This document shows, in pieces, positions 10,070 to 17,554 of a DNA stretch of 64,000 bases (position 1 is the first letter of the stretch; each line of letters opens with the position of its first letter). The stretch comes from CAMLIZ01 sp036231905 (lineage in GTDB: Bacteria > Pseudomonadota > Gammaproteobacteria > Burkholderiales > Burkholderiaceae_C): the NCBI RefSeq assembly GCF_036231905.1, contig NZ_JAZARE010000009.1:232409-296408 (forward strand), read 5' to 3'. A program made the position numbers and the translations under genes. The notes beneath the pieces were generated by a model. It was not told the origin of the DNA. It did no database searches and was given only the letters and a program-made list of their open reading frames with translations.

Positions 10070-11398
10070 ATGGCGCTTCGTTCGCTTCAACGCTGGTTCG
10101 CGCTCGCCTGCGCGGCGACCAGCCTGTGCTTCCTGCCGGCAGGGCAGGCCCTGGCCGCGAAGAAAAAGGCCGCACCCCCGCCGGAGATCACCTCTTTCGA
10201 GGTCGAGCCGGTGAACCAGGTGGCCGCCGGCACCGAGCTGTTCTTCCGGGTGCAAGGCTCCGCGGGCGGGCGCACCACCGTGCGGGTGGCCGGTGTGTCG
10301 CGCACGCTGGTGCTGCAGGAGGTGGACGACGGCGTCTATGAAGGTGGCTACGTGCTGCGCGCCAACGACCGCGCCAATGCCAGCTCCACCGCCAGTGCCA
10401 CGCTGCGGCGCAATGGCCGCTCCACCACGGTGACCATGGGCCGCCTGGCCGCGGCCGCACCGGCGCCTGCACCCGCTCAGCCGCAGGCGGCCAAGCCGCC
10501 GGCCACGCTAGCGATCAGCAGGTTCAACGCCGTGCCGGTCGACAAGTTCGAGCCGGGCGCCGAGCTGAAATTCCAGCTCGAAGGCACGCCGGGTGCACGT
10601 GCCAGCTTCAGCATCGACAACGTGATCGCCAACGTGCCGATGCGCGAGGCCAGCCCGGGCCACTACGAGGGCAGCTACACCATCCGGCGCCTGGACCGCG
10701 TGCCCACCGGCGTGCAGGTGGTGGCCACGCTGGAAGCCAACGGCCAGGCGGTGAAGACCAGCTTGGGCCGGGCCTCGGTGCTGCAGGATGTGAAGCCGCC
10801 GGTGGTGCGCAACCTCTATCCCCGCGACGGCGACATGATCTCCGCCGGCACCACGTCCGTGTCCGGCACCTTCGACGACCAGGGCGGCCTGGGCGTGGAC
10901 CCCAAGAGCGTGCGCATCACCGTGGGCGGGCGTGACGTGACCTCCAGCGCGACCATCACGCGCGACTACTTCACCTATCGCACCGAGCTCAACCCCGGCA
11001 GTTATGCCGCCGAGGTGAATGCCAAGGATGCGGCCGGCAACGCGGTGCGCACCGCGTGGAGCTGGGTGGTGCAGCCCTCGGCCAGCCCGCTGCCGCTGGA
11101 GATCACCAGCCACCATCCGAACGCGATGGTGCCGGCCGGCCGGCTGGAGCTGCGCGGCCGCACCGCGCCGGGCGCCACGGTGAGCATCAACGCGGTCGGC
11201 CTGGCCTCGGTGGCCGGCATGATCGGCGTGAGCCAGCCGCTGTACAAGGACACCATCACCGCGGACAACAACGGCAACTTCAGCTTCGCCTTCACCTCGC
11301 CGTTCACGGCGCCGGGCATGCGCTATGAGATCGCGCTGAAGGCGGAGCAGGGCGGGCGCACCAAGGAAACGACGCTCGTACTGTTCCACCAACGCTAG
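10070..11398 (+). CDS. Exported protein with duplicated beta domain and Ig-like repeats
   Basis: The 442-residue product starts with a signal peptide (cleavage near LAAKKK, about residue 24). Two clearly homologous 85-90-residue units follow, beginning ITSFEVEPVNQVAAGTELFF and ISRFNAVPVDKFEPGAELKF; each ends with a strand followed by (V)TMGR or TSLGR. Two further Ig-like units lie at about 260-345 (NLYPRDGDMIS...DAAGNAVRTAWSWVV) and 350-442 (ITSHHPNAMVPAGRLELRG). No catalytic motif is visible. Such proteins usually act in the envelope as binding or structural modules. The ATG at 10070 is preceded by AAGAGG and begins the signal peptide. It is followed by a cluster of hairpins. Confidence 0.82.
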   Translation: MALRSLQRWFALACAATSLCFLPAGQALAAKKKAAPPPEITSFEVEPVNQVAAGTELFFRVQGSAGGRTTVRVAGVSRTLVLQEVDDGVYEGGYVLRANDRANASSTASATLRRNGRSTTVTMGRLAAAAPAPAPAQPQAAKPPATLAISRFNAVPVDKFEPGAELKFQLEGTPGARASFSIDNVIANVPMREASPGHYEGSYTIRRLDRVPTGVQVVATLEANGQAVKTSLGRASVLQDVKPPVVRNLYPRDGDMISAGTTSVSGTFDDQGGLGVDPKSVRITVGGRDVTSSATITRDYFTYRTELNPGSYAAEVNAKDAAGNAVRTAWSWVVQPSASPLPLEITSHHPNAMVPAGRLELRGRTAPGATVSINAVGLASVAGMIGVSQPLYKDTITADNNGNFSFAFTSPFTAPGMRYEIALKAEQGGRTKETTLVLFHQR

Positions 11399-11405
11399 GG
11401 AAATG

Positions 11406-11527
11406 GAGCCCCCGGCCGCCTGGCGGCCGCCCCCCATGGGGGCTCGATGCGCGGCCGGGCAACCCGTCCGCGCATCGCTCGCTCGGCGAGGCTGCCCCTG
11501 GCCACCGGAGGTGGCCTGTCCCAGGGG
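11406..11527. repeat. Array of three compound hairpins (REP/BIME-like element)
   Basis: Three nested or simple inverted repeats lie back to back. The first pairs GAGCCCCC (11406-11413) with GGGGGCTC (11438-11445) around an inner GGCCGCC/GGCGGCC stem. The second pairs GATGCGCGG (11446-11454) with CCGCGCATC (11468-11476). The third pairs CCCCTGG (11495-11501) with CCAGGGG (11521-11527) around CCACC/GGTGG. There is no T-run, so it is not a simple intrinsic terminator. The layout resembles interspersed palindromic elements, and may also act as a transcript-end stabiliser for the upstream gene. Confidence 0.65.
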
Positions 11528-11592
11528 GGCTGCACTGCCCGGTGTGGCTGGCGTGTTGAGGGTGGTCACCCGGGATTTGGGACAATCCGGGG

Positions 11593-12873
11593 ATGACTCC
11601 GACCGACATCCCGGCCTACATGGCGCATGTGGGCGTCGCCGCCCGGGCCGCGGCCACCGCGATGGCAGCGTCCTCCACGGCGGCGCGCAATGCGGCACTG
11701 CTGGCCCTGGCCCGCCGGCTGCGCGGTGACACCGCCGCCCTGCAGGCCGCCAATGCCCAGGACATCGCCGCCGCGCAGGCCAATGGCCTGGCCGCGCCGA
11801 TGGTGGACCGCCTGAAGCTCACCGACCAGGTGATCGCCACCGTCGCCGAAGGCTGCGAGCAGCTGGCCGGCATGCCGGACCCGGTGGGTGAGATCACGCA
11901 GCTGAAGCGCCGCCCCAGTGGCATCAGCGTGGGCCAGATGCGGGTGCCGCTGGGTGTGTTCGGCATGATCTACGAGAGCCGGCCCAACGTGACCATCGAA
12001 GCCGCGTCGCTGGCGATCAAGAGCGCAAACGCCTGCATCCTGCGCGGTGGCTCGGAGGCGCTGCACTCCAACCTCGCGCTGTGGAGGCTGGTGCAGGCGG
12101 CGCTGGCCGAGGCCGGGCTGCCGCCGGAAGCCGTGCAGCTGGTGGAAACCACCGACCGCGCGGCCGTGGGCCGGCTGATCGCCATGCCGCAGTACGTGGA
12201 CGTGATCATCCCGCGCGGCGGCAAGGGCCTGATCGAGCGCATCAGCGCCGAAGCCAAGGTGCCGGTCATCAAGCACCTTGACGGCAACTGCCATGTCTAC
12301 GTGGACGCCGAGGTCGATCTGGACCTGGCGTTGAAGGTGACCGACAACGCCAAGACGCAGAAGTACAGCCCCTGCAACGCGGCCGAGTCGCTGCTGGTGC
12401 ATGAGGCCGTGGCGGCGCAGTTCCTGCCGCGCATCGGCCAGGTGTTTGCCGCCAAGAGTGTGGAGATGCGCTGTGATGCGCAGGCCAAGGCCTTGCTGGC
12501 CGCCGTGCCGGGTGCGGGCTTGGTGGACGCCACCGAGGCCGACTGGTCCGAGGAGTACCTGGCGCCGGTGATCAGCATCAAGGTGGTGAGCAGCCTGGAC
12601 GAAGCCATCGCCCACGTCAACCGCCACGGCTCGCACCACACCGACGCCATCCTCACCACGAACCACCCGAACGCAATGCGCTTCCTGCGCGAGGTGGATT
12701 CGGCCAGCGTGATGGTCAACGCGTCTACCCGATTCGCCGACGGCTTCGAGTACGGCCTGGGTGCCGAGATCGGCATCTCCACCGACAAGTTCCATGCACG
12801 CGGGCCGGTGGGGCTGGAGGGCCTGACATCGCTGAAGTGGGTGGTGCTCGGCCAGGGCGAAGTCCGGGAATGA
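11593..12873 (+). CDS. proA: Glutamate-5-semialdehyde dehydrogenase (gamma-glutamyl phosphate reductase)
   Basis: The 426-residue protein is the standard length for ProA, the NADPH enzyme of the second step of proline synthesis. Recognisable segments are the VPLGVFGMIYESRPNVT motif, IKSANACILRGGSEA, IPRGGKGLI and the catalytic cysteine in KYSPCNAAESLL. The C-terminal GAEIGISTDKFHARGPVGLEGLT is also family-typical. No proB lies nearby. The end overlaps queC by four bases (ATGA), so the two are co-translated. Confidence 0.96.
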   Translation: MTPTDIPAYMAHVGVAARAAATAMAASSTAARNAALLALARRLRGDTAALQAANAQDIAAAQANGLAAPMVDRLKLTDQVIATVAEGCEQLAGMPDPVGEITQLKRRPSGISVGQMRVPLGVFGMIYESRPNVTIEAASLAIKSANACILRGGSEALHSNLALWRLVQAALAEAGLPPEAVQLVETTDRAAVGRLIAMPQYVDVIIPRGGKGLIERISAEAKVPVIKHLDGNCHVYVDAEVDLDLALKVTDNAKTQKYSPCNAAESLLVHEAVAAQFLPRIGQVFAAKSVEMRCDAQAKALLAAVPGAGLVDATEADWSEEYLAPVISIKVVSSLDEAIAHVNRHGSHHTDAILTTNHPNAMRFLREVDSASVMVNASTRFADGFEYGLGAEIGISTDKFHARGPVGLEGLTSLKWVVLGQGEVRE

Positions 12874-13580
12874 CGGACCCTCGCACGGCAGTCGTGCTGT
12901 TCTCCGGCGGGCAGGACTCCACCGCCTGCCTGGCCTGGGCGCTGCAGCGGTATGCCCGGGTGGAGACCATCGGCTTCGACTACGGCCAGCGCCACCGCAT
13001 CGAGCTCGCGTGCCGCGGCACGGTGCGCCAGGAACTGCAACGCCAGTTCCCGCACTGGGCGCCCCGCCTGGGCGACGACCACCTGCTGGACTTAGGCCTG
13101 CTGGGCCAGATCTCCGACACCGCACTCACCGCGGAGCGCGCCATCGAGATGCAGGCCAACGGCCTGCCCAACACCTTCGTGCCTGGCCGCAACCTGCTGT
13201 TCCTCACCTTCGCGGCGGCGCTGGCCTACCGGCGCGGCGCCAGCGTGCTGGTGGGTGGCATGTGCGAGACGGATTACTCCGGCTATCCGGACTGCCGCGA
13301 CAACACCATCAAGGCCATGCAGGTGGCGCTCAGCCTGGGCCTGGGCCAGCCGCTCACCCTGGAAACGCCGCTGATGTTCCTCACCAAGGCCCAGACCTGG
13401 GCGCTGACCGACTCGCTCGGCGGGCCGGCGCTCAACGACCTGATCGTGGAGCACACCCACACCTGCTACCTCGGCGAACGAGGGCAGCGCCATGCCTGGG
13501 GCCATGGCTGCGGCCGCTGCCCGGCCTGCGAGCTGCGCCGGCGCGGCCATGAAGCGTTCGTGAACGGAGCGGGCCGGTGA
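12870..13580 (+). CDS. queC: 7-cyano-7-deazaguanine synthase
   Basis: This 236-residue enzyme makes preQ0 for queuosine-modified tRNA. It starts with the ATP-pyrophosphatase P-loop LFSGGQDSTACL and has the FDYGQRHRIEL motif. The C-terminus carries the zinc-binding cysteines (CYLGERG...HGCGRCPAC). The internal ATG at 12870, overlapping the proA stop, was chosen because the P-loop follows at the usual distance. It overlaps the next gene by four bases (GTGA), giving a coupled proA-queC-lemA run. Confidence 0.95.
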   Translation: MTDPRTAVVLFSGGQDSTACLAWALQRYARVETIGFDYGQRHRIELACRGTVRQELQRQFPHWAPRLGDDHLLDLGLLGQISDTALTAERAIEMQANGLPNTFVPGRNLLFLTFAAALAYRRGASVLVGGMCETDYSGYPDCRDNTIKAMQVALSLGLGQPLTLETPLMFLTKAQTWALTDSLGGPALNDLIVEHTHTCYLGERGQRHAWGHGCGRCPACELRRRGHEAFVNGAGR

Positions 13581-14125
13581 CCGGCGGCCAGGTGGGCGCG
13601 CTGATCACCGGCGCGGTGCTGGTGTTCTGGATGGTGGGGGCCTACAACCGCCTGGTCGCGCTGCGCAATGCGATCGGCGGCGCCTGGGCCCAGGTGGAAG
13701 AGCAGCTGCAGCGCCGCCGCCAGGCCCTGGAGGCGATGGTGGGCGCGCTGCGCCCCGTGTTGCAGGAAGAGCCCACCGCCCTGGACGCGCTGGTGGGCGC
13801 GCTGCTGCAGGTGCAGGCCGCGGCGGACGCCGTGCGCGCGCGCCCGGTGTCCGCCAGCCTGGTCACCGTGCTGGTCACGGCAGAGCAGGTGCTGGGCAAT
13901 GCCCTGGCGCGGCTGCTGGCGCTGCTGGAACACCATCCGCAGCTGCGCGACGAGATGCCGGAGGTGGCGCAGGGCCTGCAGGCGCTGCAGGACGCCGAGC
14001 CCCGCCTGGCCTTTGCACGCCAGCTCTTCAACGACGCGGCCCAGGCCTACAACGACGCGGCACGCCAGTTCCCCACCCGGTTGCTCACCCAGCTCTACGG
14101 CTTCGGCACGGCCGGGCGGCTGTAG
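13577..14125 (+). CDS. LemA family protein
   Basis: The 182-residue protein starts with GTG at 13577, inside the queC stop. It has one N-terminal membrane helix (ALITGAVLVFWMVGAYNRLV) followed by an all-helical domain with the LemA hallmarks YNRLVALRNAIGGAWAQVEEQLQRR and FNDAAQAYNDAARQFPTRLL. LemA proteins are membrane-anchored with an exposed helical bundle; their function is unclear. Unlike many LemA genes, it is not next to a TPM-domain or HtpX gene. Confidence 0.88.
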   Translation: MTGGQVGALITGAVLVFWMVGAYNRLVALRNAIGGAWAQVEEQLQRRRQALEAMVGALRPVLQEEPTALDALVGALLQVQAAADAVRARPVSASLVTVLVTAEQVLGNALARLLALLEHHPQLRDEMPEVAQGLQALQDAEPRLAFARQLFNDAAQAYNDAARQFPTRLLTQLYGFGTAGRL

Positions 14126-14240
14126 TCCTCAGGCGCGCAGGCGAACCCCCAAGAACTGGGGGTGCCTGCCCCATGCAACTGCGCTAGCCTTGCGCGCCGC
14201 CGGAGGGGCGGCGTCGTGGTGGTATCCCAGGAGGACGGAC

Positions 14241-15053
14241 ATGCAGGCAAAACATTGGGTCGGCGGCGCCATGCTCGCCATGGTGGTGCCGTGCGCACTG
14301 GCACAGACCAGCGAGGTCACCGAGCGCGAGATCAGCGTGCCCAAGTGCGCCGCACCGGTCGCCAAGGTGATGATCACCGAGATCAAGTGCAAGTCGGCCG
14401 ACTGCAGCTCCGGCGCCGGCCAGCAGGACCCGCGGCGCTACCGCTGGTGGGACTACGCCGCCGGCAGCGGCGGCAACGTTAAGCAGCCGACCTACACCGG
14501 CGTGGGCACCGGCATGACCGACATGCTGGCCACCGCGCTCAGCCAGACCGGCTGCTTCGACGTGATGGAGCGCGCCGCGCTGGACGAGATCAACAAGGAG
14601 CTCGCGCTGGTGGGCAAGAAGGCCGAGGTGGAAGCCGCCGACTTCATGATCACCGGCTCTATCACTTCGCTCGGCTTCGAGCAGAGCTCCACCGGCCTGG
14701 GCGCGCTGGGCGGCCTGTTCAAGGGCCCCATCTCGCTGGTGGCCGGCTCGGTGGACTGGAAGAAGACCAAGGTCCACATGAACATGGACCTGCGCGTGGT
14801 GGACATCCGCAAGGCCAAGATCATGGGCTCGCGCACCTTCCAGGCCGACAACCAGCGCAGCGGCTTCGGCCTGTCGGGCGGCGGCTGGGCCGGCGGCGTG
14901 GGCCTGGGCGGCAGCCATGCCGCCATCTCCGGCTCGCCGCTGGAGGAAGTGGCGCGCGACCTGCTGGTGCGCTCCACCACCTACGTCACGGACACGCTGG
15001 CCAGCAAGAGCATCAGCGAGCGGGTGGTGCTGAAGGCGGAAGAGAAGAAGTGA
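14241..15053 (+). CDS. CsgG/HfaB-family outer-membrane lipoprotein-like protein
   Basis: The 270-residue exported protein has a signal sequence (MQAKHWVGGAMLAMVVPCALAQ). Its CsgG-like core includes YTGVGTGMTDMLATALSQTGCFDVMERAALDEINKE, ADFMITGSITSLGF, a Gly-rich loop and VHMNMDLRVVDIRKAKI. CsgG proteins form secretion pores for curli; many relatives act in other envelope roles such as LpoB-like activation. No csgE, csgF or curlin gene is nearby, so curli export is not supported. The start has a good GGAGGA site. The 3' end overlaps the convergent FliO-like gene by 41 bases. Confidence 0.82.
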   Translation: MQAKHWVGGAMLAMVVPCALAQTSEVTEREISVPKCAAPVAKVMITEIKCKSADCSSGAGQQDPRRYRWWDYAAGSGGNVKQPTYTGVGTGMTDMLATALSQTGCFDVMERAALDEINKELALVGKKAEVEAADFMITGSITSLGFEQSSTGLGALGGLFKGPISLVAGSVDWKKTKVHMNMDLRVVDIRKAKIMGSRTFQADNQRSGFGLSGGGWAGGVGLGGSHAAISGSPLEEVARDLLVRSTTYVTDTLASKSISERVVLKAEEKK

Positions 15054-15333
15054 GCTGCGGGTCCGCCGTCGCCGGCACCGGCCCGCGCCCCAGCAGGCTG
15101 ATGCCCCCGGCGGTCACCCCCAGCACCCATTCCTCGCCGCGGTAGTGCACCACCACCACGCGTTCGCGCGCCCCCACCGGCAGCGCGCGAACGAAGGTGA
15201 GCACCTCACCGCCGGCGCGCGTGGTGCGCCCGTACTGCATGCGCTTGAGCCCCCGGATCGCCACCCAGGCGAGCGCCAGCACGAAGGCCAGCGCGATCAG
15301 CATCGACAGCAGCGAGGACGCAAAGTTCTCCAT
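15013..15333 (-). CDS. FliO/MopB-like small membrane protein next to sctU
   Basis: The 106-residue protein has one N-terminal helix (SSLLSMLIALAFVLALAWVAIRGL) and a short beta domain (VLTFVRALPVGARERVVVVHYRGEEWVLGVTAGGISLLGR). This is the layout of FliO, the flagellar factor that stabilises the FliP export-gate ring. It lies 17 bases downstream of sctU in the same direction, so they form an operon. T3SS loci do not normally encode a FliO. A GTG at 15339 is an alternative start. The last 20 residues overlap the convergent CsgG-like gene. Confidence 0.72.
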   Translation of the reverse strand: MENFASSLLSMLIALAFVLALAWVAIRGLKRMQYGRTTRAGGEVLTFVRALPVGARERVVVVHYRGEEWVLGVTAGGISLLGRGPVPATADPQLTSSLPPSAPPAR

Positions 15334-15350
15334 GGACACGGGCCCGTGAT

Positions 15351-16511
15351 TCAGCGCTGCTCAGGATAGCGCGTGGCGTCCTCGCCCGGTGGCTTCACGC
15401 GCCGCGCGGGCGGCTCGCCGCGGCGCTGGCGCTCCATGTCCTCGCGCACCTCGCGCGCCCACAGGATCACCTCGGCCACGATCTCGAACAGGTGCTGCGG
15501 CACGATCTCGCCCACCTCGGTGCCGGCGAGCAGCTCGCGTGCCAGCGCCACGTTGCGCACGATCGGCACGCCGGCGTCCTCCGCCGCTTCCCTCATCGCA
15601 CGCGCCACCTCGTCCTCGCCCTTGGCGCTCACCGTGGGGATGGGGCAGCTGTCGCGGTCGTATTCCAGGGCGATCGCCACATGGGTCGGGTTCACCACCA
15701 GCACGTTGGCCTGGCGCGCGGCCTGCGCGGCATTGCGCTGCGACCATTCCTGGTGGGTCTGGCGGCGCTGCTGCTTGATGTGCGGGTCGCCCTCGCTGTC
15801 CTTCATCTCCTTCTTGATGTCGCGCAGGCTCATGCGCAGCTTCTTCATGAAGGAGTGGCGCTGCCAGGCCGCGTCCAGCACGCTGAGCAGGCCGAACACC
15901 GCGAGCGTCCATGCGGTCACCTGCAGCGTGATGCGCCAGTAGGCGCTGCCCAGCAGCCCGGCCAGCGCGTGGCCGTCGGCGCCCTGGCGTGCCAGCAGCA
16001 GGATCTGCGGCAGCAGGCCCTTGAGCACCGCCCAGCCGATGCCGAACAGCAGCGCCGTCTTGATCACCGCCTTCAGCACCTCGACCAGGTTGTCCATGGT
16101 GAACATGCGCTTGATCCCCTCCACCGGGTTCATGTTCTCCAGCTTCGGTTTCACCTTGTCGAAGGCCAGCACCGGGCCGGCCTGCAAAAACTCCACCAGC
16201 ACGCCGACCGCGGCCACCGGCACCATGAACATGGCGCTCAGCAGCAGCGCGGCTTCCAGTGCATTGGCACCGAGGTTGCGCGCCGCGGTGGTGAAGTCCT
16301 GCCCGATGGCCTGGAACGACGCCACCATCAGCGCCTGCAGGCGCACGCCCGCATAGGCAGCGGCCAGCCCGCCCAGCGCCAGCCAGACCAGCAGCGTCGC
16401 CGTGCTGGTGATCTCCTTGCTCTTCCAGACGCTGCCCTTCTTGCGCGCGTCCTTCAGCTTCTGCGGAGTCGGCTTCTCGGTCTTGTCGCCACCATCGTTC
16501 TTGTCGGCCAT
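15351..16511 (-). CDS. sctU: Type III secretion export-gate switch protein SctU (YscU/FlhB family)
   Basis: This 386-residue protein has the family order: N-terminal EKPTPQKLKDARKKG, four membrane helices, and a cytoplasmic domain with the autocleavage site NPTH (residues 274-277). Cleavage there switches export from needle parts to later substrates. A 30-residue Arg/Pro-rich extension follows the cytoplasmic domain. It is transcribed away from the main T3SS operon, with the FliO-like gene downstream. The sctR, S and T partners that normally precede it are absent from the window. Confidence 0.94.
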   Translation of the reverse strand: MADKNDGGDKTEKPTPQKLKDARKKGSVWKSKEITSTATLLVWLALGGLAAAYAGVRLQALMVASFQAIGQDFTTAARNLGANALEAALLLSAMFMVPVAAVGVLVEFLQAGPVLAFDKVKPKLENMNPVEGIKRMFTMDNLVEVLKAVIKTALLFGIGWAVLKGLLPQILLLARQGADGHALAGLLGSAYWRITLQVTAWTLAVFGLLSVLDAAWQRHSFMKKLRMSLRDIKKEMKDSEGDPHIKQQRRQTHQEWSQRNAAQAARQANVLVVNPTHVAIALEYDRDSCPIPTVSAKGEDEVARAMREAAEDAGVPIVRNVALARELLAGTEVGEIVPQHLFEIVAEVILWAREVREDMERQRRGEPPARRVKPPGEDATRYPEQR

Positions 16512-16580
16512 GGGCTTCCCGGGGTCGGTACGAGGTGATCTTCGCGGCCGGGCGTGGATCAGTTGTTTCGATTGATGACT

Positions 16581-16632
16581 TAGGGGCGGGGAGGGGGTGC
16601 ATCACTAGTTAGTGGTTCTCGGCCCCCCTAGG
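16581..16632. promoter_or_regulatory. Candidate operator in the sctU / T3SS divergent promoter region
   Basis: In the 251-base gap between sctU and the main T3SS operon, TAGGGG (16581-16586) and CCCCTA (16625-16630) form an inverted repeat. Between them lies the near-palindrome ACTAGTTAGT (16604-16613), and the palindrome CCTAGG overlaps the right arm. Symmetric sites of this kind are typical of NarL/FixJ-type dimers. A FixJ-type regulator is encoded in the same island at 29861. Binding by it is only inferred. Confidence 0.4.
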
Positions 16633-16762
16633 AAACGAGGTGTCACAGGTGCTGTGAGTTTTGTCACGAACAGGCCAAGTAGCGCCCGCATGATGACTTC
16701 ACCCCGAACAAGGCGGCAGGGCCCAGAAGGCCGTGACCGCCGGGGTAGCCAGGGAGTAGACG

Positions 16763-17554
16763 ATGCACCTAGCCCACACGATGATGGGCGTGGGGATGCT
16801 GTTGGCATCCTCGCTCGTGGTGGCAGCCGACGACGCAGCGGGCTGCCTCGCGCCGCAAGGTGCGGTGCTGGCGGCGGCGCAGGCCCCGCTGGTGCACAAG
16901 TTCAGCCTGTCGCTGCAGGGCTGCGCCATGGGCGATGCCGCCCGCGCCAGCGCCGCTGCAATCCCACCGTCTGCCGAAGCAGCCCAGCTCCAGCTGTACG
17001 ACAGCGCGCCGCTGCTGCCGGCGCAGGCCGCGCCGGTCCCGGCGGGCTACGCCAGCTCCGCATCCACCGCCGGCGCCGCGCGGCCTGCGGTACCCGGCCG
17101 CACCGGCAGGCTCAACGCCGCGCAGCAGCGCCTGCTGAGCCTGGCGCCCAAGGTGCAGCGGGTGGCGGCCGCCTACGACATCGATCCGCTGCTGCTGCAT
17201 GCCATCGCCCATGTGGAGTCGCGCCACAACCCGCAGGCGGTGTCGCATGCCGGGGCCCTGGGCGTCATGCAGGTGATGCCGGCCACCGCGCGCCGCTTCG
17301 GCGTGGGCGATCCGCGCAGCCAGCTGCTGGACCCGGACGTGAGCCTGGAGGTGAGCTCGGCCTACCTCAAGACCCTGCAGGGCCGCTTCGGCAACAACCT
17401 GGCGCTGGTGCTGGCCGCCTACAACGCCGGTGAAGGCGCGGTCGAGCGCCACGGCCGCAGCATTCCGCCGTATGCGGAAACACGCGGCTACGTGCAGGCC
17501 GTGCTGGCCCAGTACCGCGCCCTGCGCGCCTCGCTCGGAGCGACCGCCCGATGA
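16763..17554 (+). CDS. T3SS-associated lytic transglycosylase
   Basis: This 263-residue exported protein has a signal peptide (about 1-21), a low-complexity linker and a C-terminal SLT domain. Catalytic Glu152 lies in IAHVESRHNPQAVS, followed by GALGVMQVMPATARRFGV and ALVLAAYNAGEGAV. Such enzymes cut peptidoglycan to let the secretion needle complex pass (IagB/EtgA/VirB1-like role). The stop overlaps the sctV start by four bases (ATGA), placing it first in the T3SS operon. Confidence 0.9.
   Translation: MHLAHTMMGVGMLLASSLVVAADDAAGCLAPQGAVLAAAQAPLVHKFSLSLQGCAMGDAARASAAAIPPSAEAAQLQLYDSAPLLPAQAAPVPAGYASSASTAGAARPAVPGRTGRLNAAQQRLLSLAPKVQRVAAAYDIDPLLLHAIAHVESRHNPQAVSHAGALGVMQVMPATARRFGVGDPRSQLLDPDVSLEVSSAYLKTLQGRFGNNLALVLAAYNAGEGAVERHGRSIPPYAETRGYVQAVLAQYRALRASLGATAR

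Noticed and set aside
15351..16083. GDPH in SctU (residues 241-244) as an autocleavage site like that of DUF1521
   Set aside because: This tetrapeptide is part of the normal SctU/FlhB cytoplasmic linker (SEGDPHIKQQ); SctU cleaves at NPTH instead.
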